Part shown: positions 33,518 through 46,241 of the stretch, piece after piece
Layout of the letters: each line of letters begins with the position of its first letter
Position numbering within the stretch: position 1 is the stretch's first letter
DNA from: Gymnogyps californianus
Taxonomy: Eukaryota > Chordata > Aves > Accipitriformes > Cathartidae
Assembly: GCF_018139145.2 (NCBI RefSeq)
Contig: NW_026114224.1
Span: 124,001 to 188,000 of the forward strand
Direction of reading: 5' to 3'
Length of the DNA: 64,000 bases
Made by a program: the position numbers and the translations under genes
The notes under the pieces: generated by a model
The model's input: the letters and a program-made list of their open reading frames with translations, nothing else
Database searches by the model: none
What the model was told of the DNA's origin: nothing

Positions 33518-34365
33518 TTGTGTGGTGGGGCAGGGGCTACAGCCATGGCTCCTGTCAGAAGCCACTAGAAGCTTCCCCGGCTCCCACCCGGACCCGCCTC
33601 TGGCCAAGGCTGAGCCAATCAGCGACGGGAAGAAGCTGCTAGAAGCTTCCCCGGCTCCAACCCAGACCCGCCTCTGGCCAAGGCTGAGCCAATCAGCGAT
33701 GGGAAGAAGCTGCTAGAAGCTTCTCTGGCTCCCACCCGGACCCGCCTCTGGCCAAGGCTGAGCCAATCAGCGACAGCGGTAGCGCCTCTGGGATCGCCTA
33801 TTTAAGGGGAAAAAGAGTGCTGAGGGGGTAAGATGGAGGAGGAAGAAGGAGGAGAGGTAGAGGAAGGAGAAGAGCTACAGTAAAACAAGAGGAGGAGAGG
33901 AAGAAGAAGATGGGAGAAGAAGAAGAAGAGGAGCTCCGGTGAGGAGAGGAGTGGGGTGTGAGAGAAACAGCCCTGCAGAGCCCGAGGTCAGTGAGGAAGG
34001 AGAGGGAGGAGGAGCGGGGGAGCAGAGGTTCCCCTGCAGCCCGTGGTGAGAGGGCAGGCTGTCCCCCTGCAGCCCATGGAGGTTAATGGCGGAGCAGAGA
34101 TGCCCCTGCAGCCCCTGGAGGAGCCCACGCCGGAGCAGGGGGCTGGGCCCGGAGAAGGCCATGACTCCGTGGGAGAGCCCACGCTGGAGCAGTTTGTGAA
34201 GGACTGCAGCCCAGGCAAAGGACTTGAGTTGGAGAAGCTCATGGGGGGCTGACCCCCGCGGGAGGGACCCCACGCTGGAGCAGGGAAGGAGTGTGAGGAG
34301 TCCTCCCCCTGAGGAGTGAGCGAGCGGCTGCGTGGTGCTTTGTTGCCGGCTGGGCTTAAGCCACA
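33518..34365 (+). mobile_element. LTR-like element copy 1 (U3 with 3 units of 74 bp, TATA, short GA tract)
   Basis: It starts 'tgtggtggggcagggg', followed by three 74-bp units (33561-33777) with GAAGCTTC and CCAAT motifs and TATTTAAG at 33799-33806. A GA-rich segment and then a GC-rich region of 'cccctgcagccc' and 'acgctggagcag' blocks follow. This layout (TG start, tandem enhancer units, TATA, transcribed tract) is that of a retroviral LTR, and the downstream blocks look like a family common in bird genomes. I could not define its CA end or a target-site duplication. Similarity to the second copy stops at about 34316. Confidence 0.6.
34043..34252 (+). other. 69-codon open frame shared by both LTR-like copies
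   Basis: An ATG-initiated frame starting MVRGQAVPLQPMEVNGG and ending LEKLMGG is intact in both copies (here and at 63412-63621). There are no indels, a few silent changes and four amino-acid changes. It is built from imperfect 'ctgcagcccatgga' repeats. No family recognised; probably incidental to the repeat. Confidence 0.3.
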
Positions 34366-35474
34366 CTGGATTGAACCCTCCGGCAGAGGAAGCCTCATGG
34401 GCATCGGGGGCTCTTCGCTCCCCCCTCTCCTCCTGATTCTCTCCTTAAAAAGACCGGATTTGCTCATCCAGAGTCTGGTAAACGGCGGGGGACAGAGGGG
34501 AGACGCTTCCCCTCGGCCGGGATAAGGCTGGAGCGAGGGCGGAGGTTAAAGCCGCTGGGGAGAGGGAAGGGGAGCTCGGAGAAGTGCCGCCCCCCCGGCC
34601 CTGCCCCTCGAGATGCAGCGCAGAGGCCTTCAACGGGGCCGGTTGCCGCAGGAGGCAAAGGGGGGGCCCCATCCCGGCGCTGGGGGAACCGTGGATGTGG
34701 GGATGGAAAGTGCTTTTACTGCCTGGCCGAGGGATGCGGCAGCCGGTTGCCTTGACCGTTCCTCGGGGCCAGCATGGAGCACGGGGACAGACAGACAGAC
34801 ACGGTTCTCCATCACAGTCATGCCACAGCCACGAAGGGCTCAAACTCTTCAAATCCAGGTGGTTAAACCCCCCCCGAATTTTCTAGGAGAGTTTGCAGGC
34901 CGCGGGCTCGCCTCTCTTGTGCAATTGGAGCCTCCCCGCCGGCTCCAGGTCCTTCCCGATCCATCCTGGCCCCTCATGCCGGCTGCGGTGTCCGGCAGGG
35001 CAGTGCCGTAGGGAAGGGGGAGCATCACTCGGAGGTGCTGGGTTGTGACACAGCCTGGTAAACATTCATTAAAGGAAAAAAAAAACAGGAAAAAAGGTCT
35101 TTTTTCCTTAAAAAACAGAGGGCAGAGGTCTCCTGGCAGCCCGAGGCTGTGGTGGGGGGCAGCTCAGGGGACGGAGGACGGGAAGGAGCAGCCATGGGAA
35201 GCAGGAGGCTCCAGGTCAGGCATGTCCCAGTGCACGGGTGGCAACCGAGTGGCCGCTGGCATCGGCCGAGCCATGAAAACCGTCTCTGCTGGGCAAGCAA
35301 AAGGCTCCTGGCACCGGGCGAGGGGACGCCGTTGAAAATCCTCTGTACAAAGCAGCCCCTGCTCTCCCCCCCCCCCCCACCCCCCCGCAATTAAATAACC
35401 ACCACTGGCCGCTGCTGGTCCATAAAATATTATTGTCAATAAATAAACGAGCGCCGAGGCGGGGACGGGGCGGC
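34366..35474 (-). other. CSRNP2 proximal 3' UTR or intergenic
   Basis: No coding frame with recognisable content. Directly downstream of the CSRNP2 stop on the minus strand, with a C-rich run at about 35369-35388. No AATAAA is seen on the minus strand close to the stop, which leaves the CSRNP2 3' end undefined. Confidence 0.35.
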
Positions 35475-38400
35475 TCACACGGGCAGGACGGGCCCCAGCG
35501 AGCGCTCCTCAGCGGAGGGCGGCTCGTGCGCCCGCTCCGGGGCTTGCTCCGGTGGCAGGGGGGACAGGGAGCCTGGGCAGCGGGGAGCAGCCGCCGCTCG
35601 GCAGCCCTCGGAGGACGGCGCAGCCTCCGGGGACGAGGGAGGATTTTTGGATGCTTCCCCCTTGCTCGCAGCAGCGGCGGCTCGGCTGCAAGTCACCACG
35701 GGGACGGGGAGGACGCCGAGGTCCTTCTCGCCCGGGCAGGAGGACGGTGCCGGCGGCTCCGCCGGGCTGCTCTCGCCCTTGGCACCCAGCACCGGCCTCT
35801 GCTCCACCTGGTAGTAGACCACGGGCCCATCGTTCAAGTAGGGCTGGTTGCCCACCACCGAGGCCGCCTGCTCCGAGCCGTCGGCAAAGCAAAGGACGGA
35901 CGAGCCCGGAGGTAACTGGGCTTGGATGAGGATGGGGGCGGCGAGAGCCGGGCACAAACCCTCTGGCACGGCCAGGGGCTCCTCCAGGATACAAACGCCC
36001 AAGCTCTCCACGCCGGAGCTGTTGCTGGAGTCTTCCTCAGCCTTCAGCCTCTCCAACTCCTCTGCCGTTTGCAAGTGCATGACAGCCGTCTCGTTCTCCG
36101 CCATGAACTCCTGGAAGTCCTGCGTTTCGGCCGGCTGCGGCCCCAGCCAGTCGCTGGCGGAGCCGTGAGCGGCAGCGGCGGCGGCCGCCTCCTCCTCCGG
36201 CGCCGGTGGCCGCCCGCCCTGACGCTTGTTCTCCAGCTCCAGCTTCATGATGGTGTGGAGGTAGTGAGTCCGCACTCGGATGGGATTGAATTCGATCCGA
36301 CCGGCCATGTTACCGCAACCGTCGCGGGAGCAGCCGCAGGGGAAGGACATGCGATCCACCTGGCAGGGAGACGGAGACGTGGCAACTCCAGGATCCCAGA
36401 GGATCCCTCCCCAGAGCCTAAAATCCACCCTGGCGCTGCCCGACATCAGGGATTTGGCACTGGGGGAAGTTTTTCCCCTGCGAGGTGTCCCCATAACAAG
36501 ATGGAGCTGCACCCCAGCCCCTCCAGGAGCAGCCGGCACCCAAGGAGAGCATGCCGGCACCAGGATGAGCCCTGGCAACCCAGTTTCACCACCAGCATCT
36601 CCTTCCCCGACTCACCTGGCATTTAATCCCCGCCTGGCTGCAGGCGCAGGCCTCCGGGTCGCAGTAGAGGCGGCAGTCGCAGCCGCACTCCTCCCGGGAT
36701 AGGCGGATGGCCCGTAGCTCCTGCTTCTCCTCGGCGTCGATGCGGTGAACACCGGAGGCTCGCAGCAGAGCTCGGCGGCGTTTGGTGGGCAGTGGCTGCA
36801 GGAAGAAATAGTCGTCCACCTCCATGTTCTCCACGTCGATGTCGTCGTCCGAGACGTCCTCCAGCGTCAGGCCGTCCGCCTCCTCCGACTCCACCGTGCC
36901 GTTCTTGGTGAGCTGCGGAGCAGCGGGGCAGAGTCAGTGCCCACCCGGGGGGACGCCGAACCCCGGCGATGAGGCAGGATGGAGGATGTACGTCCCTCCA
37001 TTCCGGCTCCTGGTCCCCTACCGACCACCCGCCACCCGGCTCAGAGCCTTCCCTTGTCCCCCAGCACCAAGCAGGGTCCGACACGGCGAGCTGAGCCCCC
37101 AACAGAGCCGCCCCCGTGCCATTCCCCCCCAGCCAGACTGCGGGCGGGCTCGCGGCAGTTTACGGGAGAAGGGAGGGAGAAAAAAATTAAATAATAAAAG
37201 AATTCAAAGCAGAGAATCCCTTGTCCTTCTTCCCTCCGCTACGGCGCTCTGCAAATAGTAAGATAAAAGGAGGTCGCTGCTGCTTGAAATACCAGGGTCC
37301 CGGGAGAGCGGCGGCAGCAGCGGAGCTGCAGAGCATCCCCCCGCCGGGGGAAAACGAGGTTTGAAAGCAACGGAGGGGCCAGAGCCGGATCCTGCAACGC
37401 GCCTTCCGCCTCCCTGCTCTGGTCCTTCAAACTCCCTTCCTCCCCACGCGCTCAAAAACCCCCAAATCTTGGCACTGAGGATAAACGGGGGTCCCCAGCC
37501 CTCTGAAAGCCGGCACACGCGGAGGCAGTGGGCGGAGAGGTCCACGGCCTCCTGAGGAGCTGGTGGAAAAGCCTATGTTGAAAAAAAAAAAAAAAAAATT
37601 CAAAAAATTCAGAAAATAAAGAGGCGGCCGCCTGGATTTGCGTCCCTTTGCCCAAAGCAGGCTGTCACGGCAGCGGGAGCCGGATGACGGGCTCTGCAGA
37701 GCATCCTGCTGAGCGGAGCCCAGCCTCCGGGCAACGCCCGAGGGCACAGACCCGACCCGGGGAACGGGCTGGAAAACAGGCAGAGCCGCCCGAGATCCCC
37801 ATCTTCCCCCGACGCAGCCCGACTGCCTCCTCCCAGACTGGAATTTCTACCGGCATGGACCTGGCGAGGTTTGGCTAACAGCTCCGAACCTGGCACAGGT
37901 TGATGCTGCCCGGCCGGCCCTGCGTGCGGGCGCAGCACCGACACAAAAAAGAAGTAAAAGAATAAAAAAAAGAAGAGTTTAGCAGCAATAAATCCATCGC
38001 CAGCCGATGTGAAATGGCAGCCTGGATCTCTCTCCTCCGACCTGGCTTATGCTCAAGCTCCACCAAAGCTCCGCGAGGTGTTTCCAGGCTGCGGCATCGC
38101 CCGGATTTCACCAGCCACGCCCCGCTTCCCCAGCAATATACCTTCATTTTCTTGGCGTGGAGTTTCTCTTCCTTGAGGTGCTCCCGTAGGATCTCCCGGT
38201 GATTCACCTCCTGCTCCTGGGCGAACTCACAGAGCGTGTAGCGGCGGACGGAGTTGTGGCGTTGGGCCATGCCCAGGGAGCTGCCGCCCTGGCTGGGGAC
38301 GCTGGTGAAGCCCTGCCGTCGGGCGAAGTAGTAGACGGTCACTTGATCGAAGCGGACATTCTTCCTGCGAAGCTGCTTCTGCCGCTTCAGGATGGAGGTG

Positions 38401-39074
38401 GCTGCGGCGGGGGAAGCCAGCGAGGGGCTGTTAGGAGCACCAAAAACCCCTCGGGGGTCCCACAAAGACCTCCCACCCCGCTGGAAAGTGGCTTTTCTGC
38501 TCCCAGGAGCAGGTCGAGCTTGTGCCGGTGGCCCTGAGCTGCCTTTGGGTGACGGCCGTGTCCGCACGGGCTGCGCTCTTCCCTCCGACGCCACCTAGCC
38601 CGACCCCGTTAATCCCCATAGCCCTACGCCCCGTTCGGCCACCAAAATATCTCAGCAGGGGCGAATGCCGGGAGCGGGGACAGAAAAGGTCCGGGATGGA
38701 CCTCGGACAACCTGTTTGGGGTCTGATATTTGAAATTCCCCGGGGTCTGGTGCGACCCGTCCTCATGGGACCGGTGAGTAGGTCTCTGCTCATCACCCCA
38801 AACAGGTTATAAGGGATGAAGAGGGGAAAAGCGGAGCCAGCCCCACATCCGAGTGCCGAGTGCTCGACGGCAGAGGCACCCGGAGGCTGGGAACACGGAC
38901 GGGGACCGTCCCCGACCACTCACGTATGAAGCCGGTGGAGCTGGAGGGGTTGACGCTGTCGCAGCTATCGGCGCTGTCGCTGTTGGAGATCTCGTCGTCC
39001 GAGTTGGAGCCCGGCGAGCCCACGTCCGCATCCTCAAACTTCCTCTTGAGGCCGGCGCTCGCGATCGCATCCAT
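35475..39074 (-). CDS. CSRNP2: Cysteine/serine-rich nuclear protein 2 (CSRNP2), four coding exons
   Basis: Minus-strand coding exons are 39074-38924, 38401-38142, 36912-36616 and 36359-35475, joining in frame to 530 residues, close to the usual length. The N-terminus ([19 protein letters not shown]) has a basic nuclear-localisation-like stretch, then a Ser/Asp-rich acidic segment. Residues 51-137 carry the conserved [20 protein letters not shown] block. Residues 138-236 contain the [19 protein letters not shown] motif and the first cysteine cluster ([21 protein letters not shown]). The last exon opens with the second cluster ([12 protein letters not shown]), followed by a low-complexity Ala/Glu/Pro region and an acidic tail with transactivation character. 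The product is a nuclear DNA-binding transcription factor of the AXUD1/TGF-beta-induced apoptosis family. CSRNP2 rather than CSRNP1 or CSRNP3 is chosen on the N-terminus and on its place next to LETMD1 and TFCP2. Confidence 0.96.
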
Positions 39075-39181
39075 TTGGCCGCGGTTCGCATGGAGAGCCG
39101 GCGGGCGGCGAGGGGGGGCGGCGCTTTGCCACCAGCTCTCCCGTGCCGGCCCCCGGAGCTGCCGGCGGGCTCACCGCGTCC
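39075..39181 (-). other. CSRNP2: CSRNP2 5' UTR part of the first coding exon
   Basis: A pyrimidine-rich acceptor (CTTCTCCGCAG) ends just before 39181 on the minus strand, leaving about 107 bases of leader before the ATG at 39074. This implies at least one further untranslated exon upstream. Confidence 0.6.
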
Positions 39182-42100
39182 CTGCGGAGAAGGCAAGAAG
39201 CCGTAACGGTATTTCGGATAAGCCAGCATCACTCGGGATAACCAGGAAAGGTTTCCCTGGCTCTTAAGAGCAGCTTCTCCCCATCCCTGCCCTCCCCAGC
39301 CCGGATAAAGCCGCCGATCCCCGACGCGTTACTGCGGTTCTCCGAGGCGAGCCCGTCCTCCCCGCGTCTGGTCTGCAGGAGGGAGCTGCGCGCGGTTATT
39401 TAATATTATTTAATGAGATCCTTTAATTTTGGGGCAGCCCTGGCGGGGTCAGGCGGTTGGGCAGGGTGACGGCTGCAGCTCCCTTCCAACTGAACTCTTC
39501 CGTTCTAAACCGATTCGTAACCGAATTAACCGAAAGCAAAAGGAGACGCCGGTTTTATAAAGAAAGGAGCTCGCGCCGCCCTGGCACAGCCGACCACCGC
39601 GCGCTTCGCCCGTGAAATAACCTTTGCCGGCGGCTCGGCACTCCCACTAACTCCTTCCCTAAAAAACCCTAAAGCTTCAAACGACATCGGGATGCGCCGG
39701 GGGTTACCGATCCGTCGCTGACGCCGGATCCACGGCTCCATCCGAGATGTAGGAAGGGAATAAGCCCCCGTAGGATTTTGCTGTGAGCGTCTCTGGCATT
39801 TTCCTGCCCCCTTGTCAATGCCTACGTGCTCCAAAAAAAGGCGGCTTGCCCGTGGGAAGCCGGGAAACGCTCGGCTCCAGTTTGGGCGAGGAATTTTTGG
39901 GAGCCGATTGCTGCGGTGGGAAGACTGGCGAGCGTCGCTCCACGTCCTCCCGATGCTTTCGGGTCACCAGCGGCTTCTGCTTTTGAACCGAGCCCAGGGC
40001 ATCCCTCGTCCCCGTCCCCAGGGCCAGGCTGGAGCGAGAAGCGGGAGCCCAGCACCCACCCGGTTGTGCCATCTCATCTCCTCTCCTCTCCGCTTTGTGT
40101 TCCCTCCGCTCCAACCGCCGTTCTCATGGCAACGGAACAACCGGCTTCGGAAAAAAGCATGTCAGCCAACGGCATCCCTGCGGAACCCCGGGACACAGCG
40201 GCCGCAGGGATGGGGGGGTGGTGGCACAGATCAGAGGGTCTTCGGATGCGATTCGGTGGCAAACGGGCAGCGGGAAGCACTGCCCGCACCCGGATAAAGC
40301 TCAGGGATGGGCTCTGCATCGCCTCCAGCATCTTTAAAGCCAAAAAGGAAACGCCAGTGCCCTTCTTCTCCCCCCAAAAGGATGCGCCGGTGCCAAAGCC
40401 GCAGCGGGGCCACGGCGAAGCCCCCAAGCAGGGCGCGACTTCCCAGCCCACGGATGCCACGGCTTGGGTTTAAATACAGCTTTTTGGGGTATTTTTTTTG
40501 GAGACAAATTGCTTAATCCTGTTGCTAAAGGGCGGGGGGGGGAAGCAGCTGTTGAACCAGCGTAAGCGTCAGCCCAATTAAGGAGCTGATTTAATGACAC
40601 CGATCCCGCACACGATCCGAGGGGAAAAGCGGAGGTGGAAAACACCCGCTTGAGCATCGTTGCCACCACGTCCCTGACCCCCCCACCTTCTTTTACCACC
40701 TCCATCCCCCCAAAACAGCCCCCTTTCTGCGCCCAGGAGGTCCCTGGCCGGGCTCCTGCGGGTGCTGCCTGCATGGCGACGCTCGTCCCGGGGCTCAGCC
40801 AACTTCGTCAGCCTTGCTTTAGGAAGGAGATAATTAACGAGGAGAGTCTCTGTGGTTTCTCCCGTTCCCTCCAAAGCAGATCTTCAAAATATCATCTCAA
40901 ACCCCTCTCCCTCGGGCGCTTACAGTGAGGAAAATCAGTGACGGCGTCCGGGTGGACACCCCGACCTGCAGCATCGCACACCGGCCGGAGATGGAGCCTG
41001 GATCCTTCCCGCCATGGATCCATCGGGAGATGGTTCGTATTAATCGTGTTTCTTATAAAAAGACCAACTCCCTGCGCTGGGGCGGGCGTCAAAACTGCCC
41101 CAGAGCTGGGGGACAAGCAGCCAAAGCCGGCAGGGTGGGCACCCACCCGGGGGTGCTGCCTCGAGGGACGGCTGGGGCTGAGGACGGCGAGCAGCGGGGA
41201 GCTCAGGGAGACGCCACAGGCGATGAGGCAGCCGGAAAATGAAGTTTTCATCTCATTTCTCCACGGCAGAAGCTTCCCTGCCCATCCGGGCATCCTCTTC
41301 CTCCTCCTCCTCCTCCATCGGCGCGGCGGCAGCTGCCTCCGTGCGACGCGAAGGCCAGTTTCATTCATTGATTAGCTCCAATTACCCTTTTGTGGAAATA
41401 AAAAACCCCACATTTGAAAACACGCAGGGCGCAAAGGCGAGCCCGGCAGCTCAGAAGCCCCCGAGACCCGGCACGGAGCAGGGGCTGCGTGCCCGGAGAA
41501 GTCCCCGGAGCTTCCCCGAGGGAGGAGGGGAGACCCTCACCATTGCGCTGGACTCTGCTCTGCAGCAGGGCGAGGACTTTTGGCCCTGAGGTCGGCGTCT
41601 GGCTTAAGCGAAGGTTTAAGGAGGGAGCAGGCAAAGAGCCGGTGTCCTCCCTACGGCAGGGATGCTCATCCCAGGCTCATCCCGCAGGGAAAGCCTCTCC
41701 TCCTCACCTCCGGAACCAAAGACACAGCCAGGGAAAAAAAAAAATAATAGAATAAATCTGTTAGCGACGGTGGCGAGAGTCGAGGGAAAAAATGCAAATA
41801 AAGCGTTTGCGGGTTTTGCTCGGTTTTTAAATGGAGATAAAGCCCCAAGGAGGGGATTTGGGATGGGGAAAGAAAAAAACCTGACTCAAGTACTGCGAGG
41901 AAGGGGCCACGCAACCCCGATTCCCCTTCTTTCCGCTATTAAACCACACCGAAAGGAGCTCAACTGAAAATATTAATTTTTTCCTTGTCAGCCGTTGCTG
42001 GAATTGCCTTTGGGAGCAGGGAGGGGTTCAGGAGAGAGGCGGGACTCGTGTGATCACGGATGCAAAGAGCCTCCCGAGACAGAGCCGGTCCAGCCGTGGG

Positions 42101-44640
42101 GCTCCAAGATCGGATCGGGAAAACCGGCCGGCTCGAAGCTCATCCAAGGTTGATTAACAAGCCCAAATCATCACGAGGAATTAACGCTGTCATGCTGCGA
42201 AAAACCCCACGCTCCTGGTTTGCCGGTTCCCAGCTTTCGGGAGAGGCGGAAGGGCGGGAGCATCTCTGGGTGAGGGATGCTCCGTGGTCCCCAAAGCTCG
42301 TTTGCCGACGCCAGCGGATCCGCCACCCTCGGTCCGGGTCCCGCTAACGAGTTTCATTTCGCCTCCCGTGATTCCGGCGTCGCCTCCGATGATCCTCGAT
42401 CCACGTCGGACACGCTGCCGGGCTGCTCCTCCATCGCAGCTTGTCCAGGCGGAGACCGAAATCGCAATTCCAGAGCGACGAGCGGTTTTATTTCCAGATA
42501 TTCAGAGTAATGAGTAATTAATTAGTAATTACCAGGCAGGGACCCTCTGAGCATCCTGTAGATTTTGTGATGGCTCCCAAAAATCACGCATGGATCAAGG
42601 GCTCTGGGACCAAGTAACCTGGAGGATGCTCAAGATTTCCTTCTCGTATTTACTCCCCTCCGAACACTGCTTTAACGGCACCCCTCCAGCAGCGGGTTTT
42701 GGGGGGAGGCTGGTTTAAATAAGTTTCCTGTAAAAAGCAAGAGCCAAAAGCGGATCCTGACAAAGCCTCCCGGGGTTTCGAGGTAGCAGAGGTGTCAAAT
42801 ACAAGGACGCGGGATTATTTCAGCAGCCGGACACAGAGAGGATGGGAATGATATGCAAGAAGGAAGAAAAATGTATGCATATATATATACAGGGAGAGAT
42901 CCCTGGGCTAAGGGAGAAGCATCGGAGAAGCATCCCGACCCCGTCCGGGTTGAGAACGGGTGTATTTAAGACAGGATCACGGCGCTTAAGGATAAAGCCA
43001 GAAAAATATAACTGAGGAATAACCGGAGGAGCCCATTTTATTCCGTCGCAGCGCTCGGCGTCTCCCAGGAAGGTGACGCTGGAGCGCAAAGGCAGCGCCG
43101 GCGGCTGGAAGGAGCCAGCCTGCAATTTCGTATTTCCCCCCCTGCCCCCCGCGATAAGGACGGCTCTCAGCAACGATTTCAACGGGAAAACGCCTCGCCC
43201 CCGGGTGAAACCCACCCAAAAAGGGGCTCCCCCTCCGGCAGTCGCCCCCCAGCTCGGCGCTCTCCCTCGTTACCAATTATGCAGCAGGATTAGCACGGCT
43301 GGGGATGACACGGCAGCATCACTGCAGAGCATCGCGCCGTGACGTCGGGGGGGGGAGTGTGCCGAGGTGCCGAGCACCCCCCGCTCGCCGCCAGCCCCAA
43401 AAGCAACCACAGCCCCGTAGCTTTGCGGTCGCGCAGAATAAAACACCCTTCAGCGCTCCCCGGGAAGTGGAAAAGCAGCTCCCACCATCGCCCCAAAGCC
43501 CCCCGGGGTCGTACGGCAAAGCCCCGGCCCCACCGAGGACGGGGAAACGGGCGTTTATCACCGAGGGAAAGCAAACAGAAACCCACGGGGAACCCGAACC
43601 CTCGCTCCATGCTTCCTCCGAAGAGCAAATAAAGCAGCTCACCTCCTCAAGGACGGCCGATGGGATGGGGAGCCCCCACAGAACCCCCCCGGGATGGCAG
43701 AGGGGCTTTGGTTTAGGTTCGGCACCGCTTGGGAAGGGTCCGGCACGCTTGAGCACGTGGCCGGACACAGCGGAGCACGTAAACCCCGCTCCGAGGGGCA
43801 AAAAATTCAGCTAACACTTGATAATCACTGCAGAATTAAACCAGGAGCCGGCAAAAATGGTCGGATCCGGAGGCACCTCTACCCGCTCACCGCCCAGCAC
43901 GGCACGCACCGCGCCTGCCCTGCGGCCCCTCAAATCCAGGCGTTATCCCGGGGCCGGAATTAGGGCAGAAGCTTGTATCGATGAGCCCAGAAACAAGATT
44001 AAATAATTTCCACCCCGGTGGGGATGGAAGGGACGGCTGCTCGGCCACCGCGACGAGTTCAGCAGTTCGGCTCGTTTACAAATGAGTCGTCGGAGGCTTT
44101 CCCAAAGGATTCGGCCGTTGGCCTCCGTAGCCAGAAGGTTGATGGATTTGCTGGGCTGCGTTTCAGGGATGCTGCGGCCGGTCGGCACGCCGGAGATCCG
44201 AGTTCAGCCGGTGGGTCGGTCCTTACACCACCGGCACTTCAGCGAGCGACCGGCTTTGGATTTTTATGACAAACGGCAGAAGATTCGGTTTTCTCTTCTA
44301 CGCTATTGCTAACGAATGCAGCTAACGAGTAAATCTAGGCTACAGCTCCCACGGCTCAAGCACCGCTGGCGCCGGAGCCTGCGCTTACGCAACCAGCATC
44401 ACAATCAGCAGCAATGGGTCCGGGTTGTCCTAGAGCCCCGAATCACCTCGGCGTGCCTGCTGAAGGCGGGCAGATCTTCCCACGCTGCCGCCCCACCTCC
44501 TGGGGAGGGTCAGGCGGGCGCTACCGAAAAGGCTGGTCCCAAAAAAAACCCCGCTCCGTCCCTTCGCCCGTCGCCAGAATCAAGTCATAAAGGGGCGTCC
44601 ACCCCACACGGCGCGTGGTGGCTCCGCAGAACGCCTCAAT
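39182..44640 (-). other. CSRNP2 intron 1 (inferred); no other gene recognised
   Basis: Reading frames here are short, overlapping and without conserved motifs. A TATATATA run occurs near 42881-42890. Nothing resembling an RNA gene or a known repeat body was identified. Confidence 0.4.
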
Positions 44641-44647
44641 CCAGAGA

Positions 44648-44738
44648 CCCTGAGGGCGAGGGAGACCCCGACGCCGAGGGAGACCCCGACGCCGAGGGAG
44701 ACCCCGACGCCGAGGGAGACCCCGACGCCGAGGGCAGA
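44648..44738 (+). repeat. 18-bp tandem repeat (GAGGGAGACCCCGACGCC), about 5 units
   Basis: Near-perfect copies give an Asp-Ala-Glu-Gly-Asp-Pro repeat in one plus frame. The unit is a multiple of three, so it reads as a coding repeat, but no gene context supports that. Confidence 0.9.
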
Positions 44739-45449
44739 GGGAGACCCTGAGAGCGAAGGCCGAGGGCAGGGCAGTAGGAGAACGTCACCGCGGTTGTCCC
44801 ACTGGTCCGGCTCTTCCTGAGGGTGAGCGCGGGGTTGCTGAGCTGAACCCTCGCTCCTGGGTACTCTTCACACCTGGGCGAGAGGGGCAAGACCTCGTGC
44901 GCCGGCCGACGCGGGCTCCGGGGCTCCCTCCAGACAGCGGCCGTGGCTAAGGACGGCTAGAGGCAGCTGGTCCTGGCCACCATGCTGCGAGGGGACCACG
45001 GGGCACCCGAGCTCGTGGGACTCCGGACCATCGGGGTCACCTCCGGCTCCTGCACAGGCCTCGGCTCCGGCCACGGTCACCCTGGGGAGGGTCGGGGCCC
45101 CGGCGCAGCCAGGGCTGGGCAAGGAGGAACCTTCTCCCTCGCGGGCTGGCAGAGGTCCCACCGCCACCCCACCAAGAGCGGGGGGGACATCCCAGCCCCC
45201 TCCTCACCGCCCGCCACGGGGGCAACCGCCCCGCGCAAGGGCCCCTCCCCGCCTTCGGGGACACCAGACCAGGACCCCCATGATGGCTCCTCCTCCTCCA
45301 GGCCAACCTGCATCCCACCATCATCACCATCATCACCAGCTCCTTCCCACCACCCCACGGGGGTCCCCCCCCAACCCTGGCTCCACCCCAGCATGACTCC
45401 CATAGCCCCTGCACTGTGTGCCCCCCACCCGTACGGCTCCCCCCACGTC

Positions 45450-46150
45450 CCCTATAGGTTCCCAGCTAGAGGACAAAGCAGCTATAAGGGCACCCCGCGT
45501 CCTCCATAGGGCCCTTGGATATAAAAGCCCCCCATACCCCTGCTGGGCCCCCCCAGGTACAGGAGAGGGGAGAGCCCCAGCTGCAAGGGTCCCCCACATC
45601 CCCTATAGGCCCCCCCAAACATCAGAGGGCCCCACATCCCTTACAGGCCCCAAAAAACAGGAGAGGGGAGAGCCCCAGCTGTAAGGGCCCCCTCCATCCC
45701 CTATAGGCCTACAGGTGTAGGGATCCCCCATATCCCCTATAGGTTCTCCAGCTGGAAGGTGGGCCCCTGCATCCTCTACAGCCCCCCAGCCAGAAAAGGC
45801 CCCCACATCCCCTATAGGCTCCCCAGCTGGAAGGGCCCTCCACATCCTCTATAGCTCCCACCAGCTAGAAAAGCCCCGCCATCCCCTATAGGCCCTGGCA
45901 TCCCCTATAGGCTCCCCCCGCTGTAAGGTTCCCCCCATCCCCTATAGGTCCCTGTATCCTCTATAGGCCCCCAGCTAGAAAAGGCCCCCCATCCCCTATA
46001 GGTTCCCCAGCTGTAAGGTCCCCCCCATCCCCTATAGACCCCTGCATCCTCTGTAGGCCCCCCCAGCTAGAAAAGCCCCCCCACCCCCTATAGCCCCCCC
46101 CAGCTGTAAGGCCCCCCCCAGCCCCTATAGGCCCCCAGCTGCAGGAGGAG
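45450..46150 (+). repeat. Minisatellite, about 30-bp units with CCCCTATAGG
   Basis: Units combining 'catcccctatagg', 'ccccccagct' and 'gtaagg' or 'gaaaagg' recur more than twenty times with variable length. It lies just downstream of the CSRNP2 first exon, inside intron 1. Confidence 0.9.
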
Positions 46151-46241
46151 GGACAGGCCGCCCCCCCCAGCCCCTCCGGGCCCCCCCAGCCCGCCGGGGC
46201 GGGTGAGGGGCAGCGCGGCGGGGACCCCCCCCCCCACTCAC

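Noticed and set aside
44316..44750. 144-codon plus-strand frame ending in Asp-Ala-Glu-Gly-Asp-Pro repeats
   Set aside because: The repeat part is the 18-bp array. The rest has no recognisable domain, and it lies in an inferred intron on the opposite strand.
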